NCBI GenBank assembly: GCA_963974725.1
Contig: CAXBFC010000001.1
Span: 1-64,000, forward strand
Origin: GCA-2684655 sp963974725
Lineage (GTDB): Bacteria; Planctomycetota; UBA1135; UBA2386
DNA: 64,000 nucleotides
Direction: 5' to 3'
Numbering within the stretch: the first letter of the stretch is position 1; each line of letters begins with the position of its first letter. This document shows, in pieces, positions 34,592 to 43,016 of this stretch. The position numbers were made by a program, and so were the translations under genes. A model generated the notes under the pieces. It saw nothing but the letters and a program-made list of their open reading frames with translations, made no database searches and was not told the DNA's origin.

Positions 34592-35191
34592 ATGACCTCC
34601 TCAATACTGTCGCAGCCGACCCTGGTCCTCAACCGATCATGGATCGCGATCGACACCACTTCCGTTCTCGATGCCCTGCGGCTGCTCTTCAAGGGCACCG
34701 CGGTTGCGGTTCGCCCCGACAACTACGAGATGCACGGCTTCGAGTCGTGGTCCGACCTCGCAGTCGAGCCCGATGAGCCGCACATCCGCACGCCGCGGCT
34801 GCGCATTCGAGTACCGGAAGTGATCGCATTGACCGGCTACGACAAGGTTCCAAAGCGCTCGGTGTCCTTTACGCGACGTAACCTGTTCGCCCGCGATGAA
34901 CGCACGTGCCAGTATTGCGGCTGCCGGCCCGGAACCTCCGAGTTGACGATCGACCACGTGCTACCCCGTTCTCGCAACGGCAAGAGCACGTGGCACAACT
35001 GCGTGCTCGCGTGCGTGCCGTGCAACCGCCGCAAGGCCGACCGCACTCCGGCCGAAGCTTGCATGCAGTTGCGCTGCGAACCGAAGGCACCCAAGTGGTT
35101 GCCGACGCTCGATGTGCCGATTGCTCGGATTCGCCAGTCGTGGCAGAAGTTCGTCAGCGACAAGTACTGGGACTCGCGGCTGCAGCCGTGA
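34592..35191 (+). CDS. HNH endonuclease family protein
   Basis: A 199-residue cytoplasmic protein. Residues 100-150 form an HNH domain with two zinc-type Cys pairs: CQYCG (Cys106, Cys109) and CVPC (Cys141, Cys144), enclosing LTIDHVLPRSRNG with Asp121-His122 and the STWHNCVLAC segment with Asn136. The N-terminal 100 residues (LVLNRSWIAIDTTSVLDALRLLFKGTA) are the conserved region of the HNH proteins common in planctomycetes and cyanobacteria, whose biological role is not settled; it is not clearly a restriction or homing enzyme. It stands alone after the tRNA cluster. Confidence 0.92.
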   Translation: MTSSILSQPTLVLNRSWIAIDTTSVLDALRLLFKGTAVAVRPDNYEMHGFESWSDLAVEPDEPHIRTPRLRIRVPEVIALTGYDKVPKRSVSFTRRNLFARDERTCQYCGCRPGTSELTIDHVLPRSRNGKSTWHNCVLACVPCNRRKADRTPAEACMQLRCEPKAPKWLPTLDVPIARIRQSWQKFVSDKYWDSRLQP

Positions 35192-35227
35192 AGGCGCGCA
35201 GCCAGGATGCCTCCGGCTGCGTGCGCC

Positions 35228-35761
35228 TCAGCTCCGAGCCGACATCGCTCGGCGGTGGCGCAGGGTCGACGGCGCCACGCCGTGCTCCGCGGAGACAGGC
35301 AAGCCGCGCACGCGGCAACTGTTTGCAACCATGGCCGCGTGATGCACGGTGTGGCTGAGCACGAACTGCAACTCGCGGCCGAGTGAAGATTGCTGCCACG
35401 CGACCTCACCTTTGCTGGACGAGGCGGTGCGCACATGCACCGGCGCCGCCATATCGGCCGTCAACAAAGCCGGGCGCAACTCTTTGAGCAAGCCGCGGAC
35501 CTTGCCGAGCGCTCGATCGCGATCGCATTCAATCTCGGGACAACGCGCGCGGTCGTCGTAGTCAAACTTCTGCATGGCGATGCCATCCGAGAGCGTGACG
35601 TAGTGGTCGATGCAGTGGCGAACGTGCTGACCAATCGTGGCGCCAGCCAATTCCGGAACGGCGGCGCAGTAATCCTCCGCAGGCAGCAGGCTCACGTGAT
35701 CGGCAAAGGTCGCCAGGGAGTCGCAAACTGCGCCAACTAGATTCTCGGGTGCCGTCATCAA
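35228..35761 (-). CDS. DinB-like four-helix-bundle protein
   Basis: A 177-residue protein of the DinB/YfiT superfamily. The first metal-binding helix carries IGQHVRHCIDH (His46, His49, His53) and the last carries FVLSHTVHHAAM (His137, His140, His141). Members are metal-dependent and often thiol-linked transferases or of unknown function. It has no signal peptide. It lies 12 bases upstream of nothing on its own strand except the fusion gene starting at 37531, whose stop at 35774 precedes it, so the two may be co-transcribed. Confidence 0.82.
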   Translation of the reverse strand: MMTAPENLVGAVCDSLATFADHVSLLPAEDYCAAVPELAGATIGQHVRHCIDHYVTLSDGIAMQKFDYDDRARCPEIECDRDRALGKVRGLLKELRPALLTADMAAPVHVRTASSSKGEVAWQQSSLGRELQFVLSHTVHHAAMVANSCRVRGLPVSAEHGVAPSTLRHRRAMSARS

Positions 35762-35773
35762 CTTCTCGTAAGA

Positions 35774-37531
35774 CTACGCCTCAGGAACGTCTTGGGCCAG
35801 GGCGCTCGATACTGGCTTGCTGCCATCCGGTTCCGTCGGGATCACTTCGGCGGCCGGCGCCTCGAACCTCGGGCGCCGCATGGCGGTCACCAACACACTC
35901 CATAATTGCCCGAACGTCGCCGGGGCATGACCTGCTCGTCGATTGTGCGCACCGATGCGACTGGCGCGGCGCAGGTGGGCGATCATGTCGAGCACGCCTC
36001 GATACCATGGGTAACCCGGCTGGTAGACGTGCGCGGCTTCGCCGGTCACACCGTTGAACTCGAGCACGGCAACGCCATGGCCCGCGCGCAATGCCTGCTT
36101 GCTCGGAACGCGGACATCGAACCGACCAAAGTCGACCCCCGGCACATCTGCCATGAAGGACTCGAACGATTGCTGCAGTTCGGCCGAGGTCAAATCGCGC
36201 GCATCGAAGAACGTCGCGCCGCAGGAATGCGTCCCGAGATCGCCGAGCGAGACCCGTTCGCCGGCCGCTGGCACCCAGCCAAGTCGCGATGCCTGCGCCT
36301 TCAAGTGCAGCCGCGACATCGCCAGGGTGCGATCCCCGGCGAGAATCAAGTCTTCGAGGCAGCGCTCGCCATCACCGACCAACGATGGCAAGACCTTGTG
36401 CGCGATCGAGTGGATTTCGCCCAAGCCGGTCTCGGGACTGCGACACCACGCGACGCCGAACTCCTCGCCCGCGATGAACTCCTGCACGATCGCGTCATAC
36501 GGGCAGCTTGCCAACCAGGCACGTGCCGAAGCCTCGTCCTTGACGACCACCACGCCCGCGCCGCGCTCGCCTTGATCGGGCTTGAGCACGCAACGCCCCG
36601 CCTCAAGGAACGTGCTGACGGCGGCCATGCGTTCTTCGATCGGCGTCTTGCGCGGCAGCCGCTGGTAGGCAGCGACGAACACCCCATCGCGGGACGAAGC
36701 AGGAAACAAGTCGAGGATGTCGCCCTTCGACTCACCGAACAAACCGCCGAACGGGATATCTCGATTGCATGCGCTGAACACGAGCGGCGTGCGATGCACG
36801 ATCGCCGTCCACAGCTGATGCAGCACAACCGGCGGGAACACAAAAACTGGCGGCCAGTACTCCCAGCGCGTGAGGCGGCGAAAACTGCCGAGCAACAGCC
36901 GCCGCCCGCGCCACGAAAACATGTAGGTCAGAACGCGCAACACGCACCACGCAACCAGCAAGGCACACGGCACCGCAACCCACGCGTAGGCACCCCACGC
37001 AGCCAACCATTCGAGCACTACTTTGCCCGAGATCATGGCTGCGGCGACCAGCAACGGCGTCCAGATCACCACGGCGACTGCCATCACCGCTGCAAAGCGC
37101 CATAGGGACCAACCGATCGCGCCAGCGGCGAGATAGCTCGGCACCCGCGTGCCCGGCAGGAAGCGGGACGTGAACAAGATCTTGGTGCCGTGCTGGTCGA
37201 ACGCGCGGCGCCACGAACTCTTGCTCATGCGCTCCATCTTGCGCTTGGCCCAACCCCATCGCAGCAGGCCGCGCGCCATCAGCCAGCCAATCAGATAGAG
37301 CCCGATATCCCCGAGCCAGATGCCGAGCGTGCACGCGATCGTCGCCGTCAAGTAGTCGATGTGGCCATCGGCGGCAAAGATGCCCGCGGCGACGCACGAC
37401 AGGTCTTCCGTAATGAACGTGCCGAAAAACAGCGACCCGGGCAGCCAGACTCCCGCAACGCCCACGCCGAACAGGGCGGGCAACCAGCCGTCGGGCTTCT
37501 GTGCGGATAGTGCGAGGAGCGATTTCAGCAA
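35774..37531 (-). CDS. DedA/VTT membrane domain fused to an ATP-grasp ligase
   Basis: A 585-residue fusion. Residues about 20-175 are a DedA-type VTT/SNARE-associated membrane domain: FGTFITEDLSCVAAG with acidic Glu42, and the FTSRFLPGTRVPSYLAAG motif with Arg123 and Arg129, the Arg/Pro-Gly loop of DedA proteins that flip phospholipids or undecaprenyl phosphate. One more membrane helix follows at about 183-205. Residues about 280-525 resemble ATP-grasp enzymes: CVLKPDQGERGAGVVVV (Lys and Gly-rich loop), AIVQEFIAGEEFGVAWC, GRFDVRVP, and VLEFNGVTGEA with the E-F-N metal site. ATP-grasp enzymes join a carboxylate to an amine or thiol. A linked ligase and lipid-carrier transporter would make sense for envelope building blocks (inference). 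It is divergent from the BNR gene at 37663. Confidence 0.82.
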   Translation of the reverse strand: MLKSLLALSAQKPDGWLPALFGVGVAGVWLPGSLFFGTFITEDLSCVAAGIFAADGHIDYLTATIACTLGIWLGDIGLYLIGWLMARGLLRWGWAKRKMERMSKSSWRRAFDQHGTKILFTSRFLPGTRVPSYLAAGAIGWSLWRFAAVMAVAVVIWTPLLVAAAMISGKVVLEWLAAWGAYAWVAVPCALLVAWCVLRVLTYMFSWRGRRLLLGSFRRLTRWEYWPPVFVFPPVVLHQLWTAIVHRTPLVFSACNRDIPFGGLFGESKGDILDLFPASSRDGVFVAAYQRLPRKTPIEERMAAVSTFLEAGRCVLKPDQGERGAGVVVVKDEASARAWLASCPYDAIVQEFIAGEEFGVAWCRSPETGLGEIHSIAHKVLPSLVGDGERCLEDLILAGDRTLAMSRLHLKAQASRLGWVPAAGERVSLGDLGTHSCGATFFDARDLTSAELQQSFESFMADVPGVDFGRFDVRVPSKQALRAGHGVAVLEFNGVTGEAAHVYQPGYPWYRGVLDMIAHLRRASRIGAHNRRAGHAPATFGQLWSVLVTAMRRPRFEAPAAEVIPTEPDGSKPVSSALAQDVPEA

Positions 37532-37662
37532 GACGAGGGCAGTCTACGGTGGAACGCGTGCGGGCCCAGGAGACGTTGGCGGCGTTGTTACGAAATGCGC
37601 GGACTCGCGTACCGACGAATCCCTATCGTCGGTTGGGTCCGAGTCCCCCACCGCCATTGATC
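37532..37662. promoter_or_regulatory. Divergent intergenic region
   Basis: 131 bases between the DedA/ATP-grasp fusion (minus) and the BNR gene (plus). Both need promoters here; I could not assign hexamers with confidence. Confidence 0.35.
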
Positions 37663-40608
37663 ATGATCGCGAAGCACCTGCCTACCGCTCTCCTCTCCCT
37701 ACTGCTGGTCGAATCAAGCCTCGCGCAAGAACTGCCGAAGCTTGACGCGCTGGCCTACCGCAGCATCGGCCCGTCGCGCGGCGGCCGAGCCACCGCCGTG
37801 TGCGGCGACGTGCAAAACGTCGGCACGTTCTACATGGGCGCGACCGGCGGCGGCGTCTGGAAGACCGTCGACTTCGGCACGCGCTGGAGCAACGTCTCGG
37901 ACGGCTTCTTTAAAAGCCCGTCGATCGGCGCCATCCGCGTTGCGACCACCGACTCGAACTTGATTTGGGTTGGCACTGGCTCCGACGGCATCCGCAGCAA
38001 TGTGATTCCGGGACGCGGCATCTACAAGTCGACCGACGCCGGCAAGACGTGGGACTTCATGGGGCTTGAGAATGCCGGCCAAATCGGCGCCGTCGAGATC
38101 CACCCCACCGATCACGACATCGTGTTCGTCGCAGCGATCGGCAACGCCTTCGTCCCCAACAAGGATCGCGGCGTCTACCGCACCAAGGATGGCGGCAAGA
38201 CGTGGCAACTCGTGTTCCACGTCTCGCCAACATGCGGCGCGGTCGACCTTGAGATCCATCCGGCCAACCCCGACATGATCTACGCATCGATGTGGGAAGG
38301 CGAACGCAAGCCGTGGACCGTCAAGAGCGGCGGCACGCAGGGCGGCGTCTGGCGCACTGCCGACGGCGGGGACACATGGAAGCAACTGGGCAATGGCTTG
38401 CCGACCGGCATCGTTGGCAAGAGCGACCTCGCGGTTTCGTTCTCATCGCCGGACACTCTTTACGTGCTAATGGAAGCCAAGGAGAAGCCGGGGCTGTATC
38501 GCTCCGACGACTACGGCGAGACGTTTCAGTTTGTCAGCAACCAACGCGGCCTGCTCGATCGTCCGTTCTACTACTGCAACATCGATTGCGACCCGAGCAA
38601 CGCCGAGCGCATCATCGTCAATGCAACCGGCTGCCAGGAGTCGACCGATGGTGGCAAGAAGTGGCGACGCCGCTTCACTCCACATGGTGACAACCACGAG
38701 ACTTGGATCCATCCGGAGGACCCCAAGTTGATGGTGCAGTGCAACGACGGTGGCGCCAACGTCACCACCGACGGCGGCACGACGTGGTCCAAGCAGGACA
38801 ACCAACCAACCGCCGAGCTCTACCAGGTCGCGGTCGATGATCGCTTCCCCTACTGGGTCTACGCTGGCCAACAGGACAACTCGACGATTCGCGTGCCAAG
38901 CCGCGCACCGTATTCTTCGCTGGCCGGAACCAAAGGCTTGTGGCAATCCGTCGGCGGCTGCGAAACCGGACCTGCGGTGCCGAAACCGGGCGATCACGAC
39001 ATCGTCTACGCCAACTGCAAGGGGCGCTTTGGTGTCTACAACCATCGCACCGGCCAAGAGCAGCACTACTACGTCGGTGCCGAGAGCCTCTACGGCCACA
39101 ACCCGCGCGACCTGCAATATCGCTTCCAACGCGTCGCGCCGATTTCGCTGTCGCCGCATGACCCCGAAGCGGTCTACCACGGCTCCCAATTCCTGCACCG
39201 TTCGCGCGATGGCGGCAAGACCTGGCAGACGATCTCGCCAGACCTGACCGCCTTCGAGGCCGACAAGCAAGTCGACTCGGGCTACCCGATCACGCGCGAC
39301 ATCACCGGCGAAGAGTACTACTCAACGCTCTACGAGATCGCCGAGTCCCCCGTGCAGAAGGGAGTGATCTGGACCGGTGCCAACGACGGCCCGATCCATG
39401 TGACGCGCGACGATGGCAAGAACTGGCTCGACGTCACGCCCAACATGCCGAAGGGTGGCCGGGTGCAAACCATCGAACCGTCGCAGTTCGACGCCGGCAC
39501 GGCGTATGCGTGTGTGCTGCGGTATCTCCTCGGCGACCAGACGCCGCACCTCTACAAGACCGACAACTTCGGTGCCACCTGGCAACGCATCGCCAACGGC
39601 CTGCCGGCCAACTGTCCGGTCCGGGTCCTGCGCGAAGACCCGGTCGACAAGAACGTGCTATTCCTTGGCACCGAATGGGGCATGTATCTGTCGCTCGATG
39701 CCGGCAAGTCATGGCGCAGCTTCCAACAGAACCTGCCAGTAACCCCGATCACCGACATGGTCATCCACCACGATGATCTGGTCGTGTCGACGATGGGACG
39801 TTCGTTCTGGATCCTCGACGACATCTCCGCAGTGCGCGGCCTGAAGGGCACTGACATCAGCGCCGCCACGCTGCTGAAGCCACGAGTAGCCGTTCGCACC
39901 CGACTGCGCGGCGCCGGCGCCAACCTGCACTACGTGCTGCCCGAGAACGCCAAGGGCTTGCAGATCGAGATCCGCGACCTGTCGAAGGCAAAGCCCGAAC
40001 TGATTCGCACGATCAAGGCCAGCACGCGCCAGACCGGTGGCCGCCAAGGCCAACGCGACCAAGGCATGCTCGCACCGTTCCGTCGTGGTGGTGGTGGCCG
40101 CGGGCTCAGCGCCGAAGCCGGCCTGCACCGCTACACGTGGGACATGCGCCGCGATGGCGTCAGTGGCCGGGGCCCCTTGGTCGCTGCCGGCACCTACGAG
40201 ATCTGCCTGGTGCATGCCGATGGCGTCAGCACGCAGCGACTGACGCTGACGATGGATCCGAGGCTCGCGGCTGAAGGCATCACGAAGGAAGACCTGCAAG
40301 CGCAGTCGGACCTGATCCTCGAAGTGCAAGCACTGTCGGCACGGACCAGCAAGCTGGTTGCCGACATTCGCCGCTTGTCCCGCGCCCAGATGATGAAGGA
40401 ACGCGGCGACAAGCTCGACGCGCTGCGCGCCCGACTGGTCAACGCAAGCGGTGCCTACCCGCGGCAGATGCTGCAATCGCAGGTTCGCTACCTGAGCGGC
40501 ATGATCGATCGCGCCGACCAACGACCGGGCAAGGATGCCTACGTTCGCTTGCAGCAACTGCAGAAGGCCATCGCTGCCTGCGAAGCGGACCTCAAGGCGC
40601 TCAACTGA
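37663..40608 (+). CDS. Large sortilin-like BNR/beta-propeller secreted protein
   Basis: About 981 residues from ATG 37663 (MIAKHLPTALLSLLLVESSLAQ, signal peptide); the frame upstream to 37501 overlaps the divergent fusion gene. BNR Asp-boxes recur (STDAGKTWDFM, TKDGGKTWQLV, TADGGDTWKQL, TTDGGTTWSKQ, SRDGGKTWQTI), as in VPS10/sortilin propellers. The C-terminal 250 residues add a beta domain with a Gly/Arg-rich stretch and ending in a helical, coiled-coil-like tail (LILEVQALSARTSKLVADI), the usual end of the planctomycete 'glycosyl hydrolase' BNR group. It is the third BNR protein of the window and the longest. A tandem repeat begins directly after its stop. Substrate unknown. Confidence 0.87.
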   Translation: MIAKHLPTALLSLLLVESSLAQELPKLDALAYRSIGPSRGGRATAVCGDVQNVGTFYMGATGGGVWKTVDFGTRWSNVSDGFFKSPSIGAIRVATTDSNLIWVGTGSDGIRSNVIPGRGIYKSTDAGKTWDFMGLENAGQIGAVEIHPTDHDIVFVAAIGNAFVPNKDRGVYRTKDGGKTWQLVFHVSPTCGAVDLEIHPANPDMIYASMWEGERKPWTVKSGGTQGGVWRTADGGDTWKQLGNGLPTGIVGKSDLAVSFSSPDTLYVLMEAKEKPGLYRSDDYGETFQFVSNQRGLLDRPFYYCNIDCDPSNAERIIVNATGCQESTDGGKKWRRRFTPHGDNHETWIHPEDPKLMVQCNDGGANVTTDGGTTWSKQDNQPTAELYQVAVDDRFPYWVYAGQQDNSTIRVPSRAPYSSLAGTKGLWQSVGGCETGPAVPKPGDHDIVYANCKGRFGVYNHRTGQEQHYYVGAESLYGHNPRDLQYRFQRVAPISLSPHDPEAVYHGSQFLHRSRDGGKTWQTISPDLTAFEADKQVDSGYPITRDITGEEYYSTLYEIAESPVQKGVIWTGANDGPIHVTRDDGKNWLDVTPNMPKGGRVQTIEPSQFDAGTAYACVLRYLLGDQTPHLYKTDNFGATWQRIANGLPANCPVRVLREDPVDKNVLFLGTEWGMYLSLDAGKSWRSFQQNLPVTPITDMVIHHDDLVVSTMGRSFWILDDISAVRGLKGTDISAATLLKPRVAVRTRLRGAGANLHYVLPENAKGLQIEIRDLSKAKPELIRTIKASTRQTGGRQGQRDQGMLAPFRRGGGGRGLSAEAGLHRYTWDMRRDGVSGRGPLVAAGTYEICLVHADGVSTQRLTLTMDPRLAAEGITKEDLQAQSDLILEVQALSARTSKLVADIRRLSRAQMMKERGDKLDALRARLVNASGAYPRQMLQSQVRYLSGMIDRADQRPGKDAYVRLQQLQKAIAACEADLKALN

Positions 40609-40668
40609 GTGCCTGAAGCCGGACGCCCTGAGGCCGGGCACCATTAGGCCCGACGCCCTGAGGCCCGA
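40609..40668. repeat. 4 x 15 bp tandem repeat directly after a stop codon
   Basis: Four 15-base units at 40609, 40624, 40639 and 40654 (type CGCCCTGAGGCCGGG), starting at the base after the TGA of the BNR gene and lying between two convergent genes. Confidence 0.92.
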
Positions 40669-40692
40669 CTCCTAGAGACAGAACCGCGGGCG

Positions 40693-42039
40693 CTACTGAC
40701 CAATCGTCAAAAGCGCCGGGCTGCTCACTCGCAGCGTCGACAAGTTGACGTCGATGCTCTGCAGGATCAGTTCGAGGCCAGCCAATGCAGCAATGGCTGG
40801 CACCTGCACCGGCGTGCTGCCGAGCCCGCTTGCATCCAACGTGGTCAACGCGAGCAACGCCGCACTGGCCGGCAGAACGTGCAACGACTGCACGTTCGGC
40901 AGCATGACTGGATCGATGCCGGCGAACGCCACAAACACCGCGTGGGTTGCCGAGGCGTTGCCGGCGCTGCTGATATCCAGCAACTGGCCCGGAGTCGCCG
41001 CCGACGGATACAGCGCGAGCGTCGTGCGAATAGCCGTCTCCGCGACTTCCGTGGCGCCCGGTGCCACAGCCAGGACTGCCGGCATCGTCGTCAAGCCCGT
41101 GCCGTCGAGGCCTGGCACCAAGACGACATCCGCGGCGTAGCGCACCGTGCCATTGTCGCGCACGCGCACAGCTGCACCACCTGCGGTCCAATCGATGGCC
41201 GACAACAAGACGCCTTCGCCACCTTCGACCAAGTTGTCGGGCCCCCCGGCGATGACGGCCTCGGAGTTGTCCAAGTCGATTCCCTCCTCGCCTGGGTAGC
41301 CGTAGATATCCCACCACACGAAACCGAAGTGTGCCCCGCCGCGACCGCCGATCGCCGCCGTTCGTGACAAGTGCACCGTCGAGCTAGCGAGCGCGACGAT
41401 CGCATCACCACCATAGCCTTCCCAACCGTGGCCACCGCGGATCGAACATGCATTGCACCAGATCCGACTGTTGTGGGTCTCGACGCCAGACGACGCTCGC
41501 TGCCACTGCGCCTGTTGCGGTGGCCACGAACCGTGCAAGACGCACGACTGCAACAGCACTGCACTGCAGTTCTCTACAAGCAAGACTGCTTGGTCAACGT
41601 TCGAGGCCGACACGCTCTGCGGCAACGAAACCACACCCAGCAACTCGATGCGACCGGCACATTGGTTCAAGTGGACCCTTGGCGCCGAAGAGTTACGCGT
41701 GACATCCAACGACAAGCCAGAAACCCGCACGGTCTGACCTGCCGGCAACTGCGTGACTTCGATCGCAGCCGCCGTTGAGCCGAGCGGCCACGAAATCACG
41801 CACGGCGCCGGACCGACCCGAACGATCGAGATGGACTGGCTGACAACGAACGGTTCGTAGGTGCCGCCTTGCACGAAGATCTTCGCGCCGAGTGGCGCTG
41901 CGGCAACCGCTGCAGAGATCTGCTGGTAGCTCGCGCCAGATCCCGGCGGGCCAACCGTGATCTGCGCCAACGCCAGCGAGGCAACGCCTAGCACGGAGGC
42001 CGCAAGCAACGCGCTGCGACGAACAAGTAAGGACTGCAT
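40693..42039 (-). CDS. Secreted right-handed beta-helix protein
   Basis: A 448-residue exported protein (LLAASVLGVASLALAQ). Like the one at 27848-29056 it opens with ITVGPPGSGASYQQISAAVAAAPLGAKIFVQGGTY, then shows beta-helix rungs (LLVENCSAVLLQSCVLHG, THNSRIWCNACSIRGG, DAIVALASSTVHLSRT). The last roughly 110 residues form the C-terminal beta domain seen in other exported proteins here (LALYPSAATPGQLLDISSAG). Probably a cell-surface protein; pectate-lyase-like folds can bind or cut polysaccharides, but no catalytic residues were recognised. It is convergent with the BNR gene across the 15-bp tandem repeat. Confidence 0.75.
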   Translation of the reverse strand: MQSLLVRRSALLAASVLGVASLALAQITVGPPGSGASYQQISAAVAAAPLGAKIFVQGGTYEPFVVSQSISIVRVGPAPCVISWPLGSTAAAIEVTQLPAGQTVRVSGLSLDVTRNSSAPRVHLNQCAGRIELLGVVSLPQSVSASNVDQAVLLVENCSAVLLQSCVLHGSWPPQQAQWQRASSGVETHNSRIWCNACSIRGGHGWEGYGGDAIVALASSTVHLSRTAAIGGRGGAHFGFVWWDIYGYPGEEGIDLDNSEAVIAGGPDNLVEGGEGVLLSAIDWTAGGAAVRVRDNGTVRYAADVVLVPGLDGTGLTTMPAVLAVAPGATEVAETAIRTTLALYPSAATPGQLLDISSAGNASATHAVFVAFAGIDPVMLPNVQSLHVLPASAALLALTTLDASGLGSTPVQVPAIAALAGLELILQSIDVNLSTLRVSSPALLTIGQ

Positions 42040-42176
42040 GGCTTCTCCTGAAGTTTCCCAGTCAACCGCGAGACGGACCGCAATCGACAGACAAGACGTG
42101 GGGACGAGACGCGCATTCTAACCACAGACACAACCGGGCATTGCCAAAGCGGCTGCATCAAGGCCAAGATCCCCTC

Positions 42177-43016
42177 ATGGATGAACGTCGCGTGCCGTGC
42201 AGCAAGCAGCAGCTAGACCGCTACCTGCAGCGAGTTGCGGTAACAGCTCCGGTCGCAGCAAACGAATCCACCTTGCTCGCCTTGCACGCAGCACACCTCG
42301 GTGCCATCCCGTTCGAGAACCTCGAGATCCATCTCGGCCGTGCGATGCGGATCGAGCCCGACGCGCTGTTCGAAGATCTGGTCGATCGTCGCCGCGGTGG
42401 CTACTGCTTCCAGATGAACGAGCTGTTGGCGCGCGTCTTGCTCGCCATCGGCTTTGAAGTCGAACGCTTCGCCGCGCGCGTTTGGCTGCGCAATTCGAGC
42501 CGGATGCCACCTCGCTCGCACCAAGTGCTGCGTGTGCGCACGGTGGACGGTCGCCACTGGCTGTGCGACGTTGGCTTCGGCGGCGGCAGCCCGCTGAGAC
42601 CCTTGCCCTTCGAGATGCAACGAATCGATGAGCAACCGCTCGAAAGCTATCGCATGCACACCCACGAGGACTACGGCATCGTGCTGCAGCGGCGCAGTGT
42701 GGAACCCGACACCCGAGAATGGAGCGACATGATCTCGTTCGGCACCGAAGATCAATGGCCGACCGACTTCCGCTACAGCAACCACTCGATCTCGACGATG
42801 CCGGACTCGCGCTTCGTATTGCATCGCGTCGTGTCCCGCGCGCAACCCGACTTGCGCCAGTCGTTGTTTGACGGCACGTTTCGCGAAACTCGCGCAACCG
42901 GCGTCACCGAACGCGTGCTCGATGCTGCAGAGGAAGAACGCGTCTTGCGCGAGACGTTTGCGCTCGATCTACCGACCCCGCTGGTCTGGCAGCCGCGCGA
43001 CGCTCACCTCAGGTAG
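42177..43016 (+). CDS. Arylamine N-acetyltransferase (NAT) family protein
   Basis: A 279-residue cytoplasmic enzyme from ATG 42177; the TTG at 42141 would add 12 residues. The catalytic triad is visible: Cys77 in RRGGYCFQMN, His115 in RSHQVL and Asp131 in CDVGFGG. The opening LHAAHLGAIPFENLEIHLG is also typical. NATs move an acetyl group from acetyl-CoA to arylamines, hydrazines or related acceptors; some relatives act in amide synthesis of secondary metabolites. Its last 13 bases overlap the 3' end of the convergent GT39-like gene (43004-43016). Confidence 0.92.
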   Translation: MDERRVPCSKQQLDRYLQRVAVTAPVAANESTLLALHAAHLGAIPFENLEIHLGRAMRIEPDALFEDLVDRRRGGYCFQMNELLARVLLAIGFEVERFAARVWLRNSSRMPPRSHQVLRVRTVDGRHWLCDVGFGGGSPLRPLPFEMQRIDEQPLESYRMHTHEDYGIVLQRRSVEPDTREWSDMISFGTEDQWPTDFRYSNHSISTMPDSRFVLHRVVSRAQPDLRQSLFDGTFRETRATGVTERVLDAAEEERVLRETFALDLPTPLVWQPRDAHLR

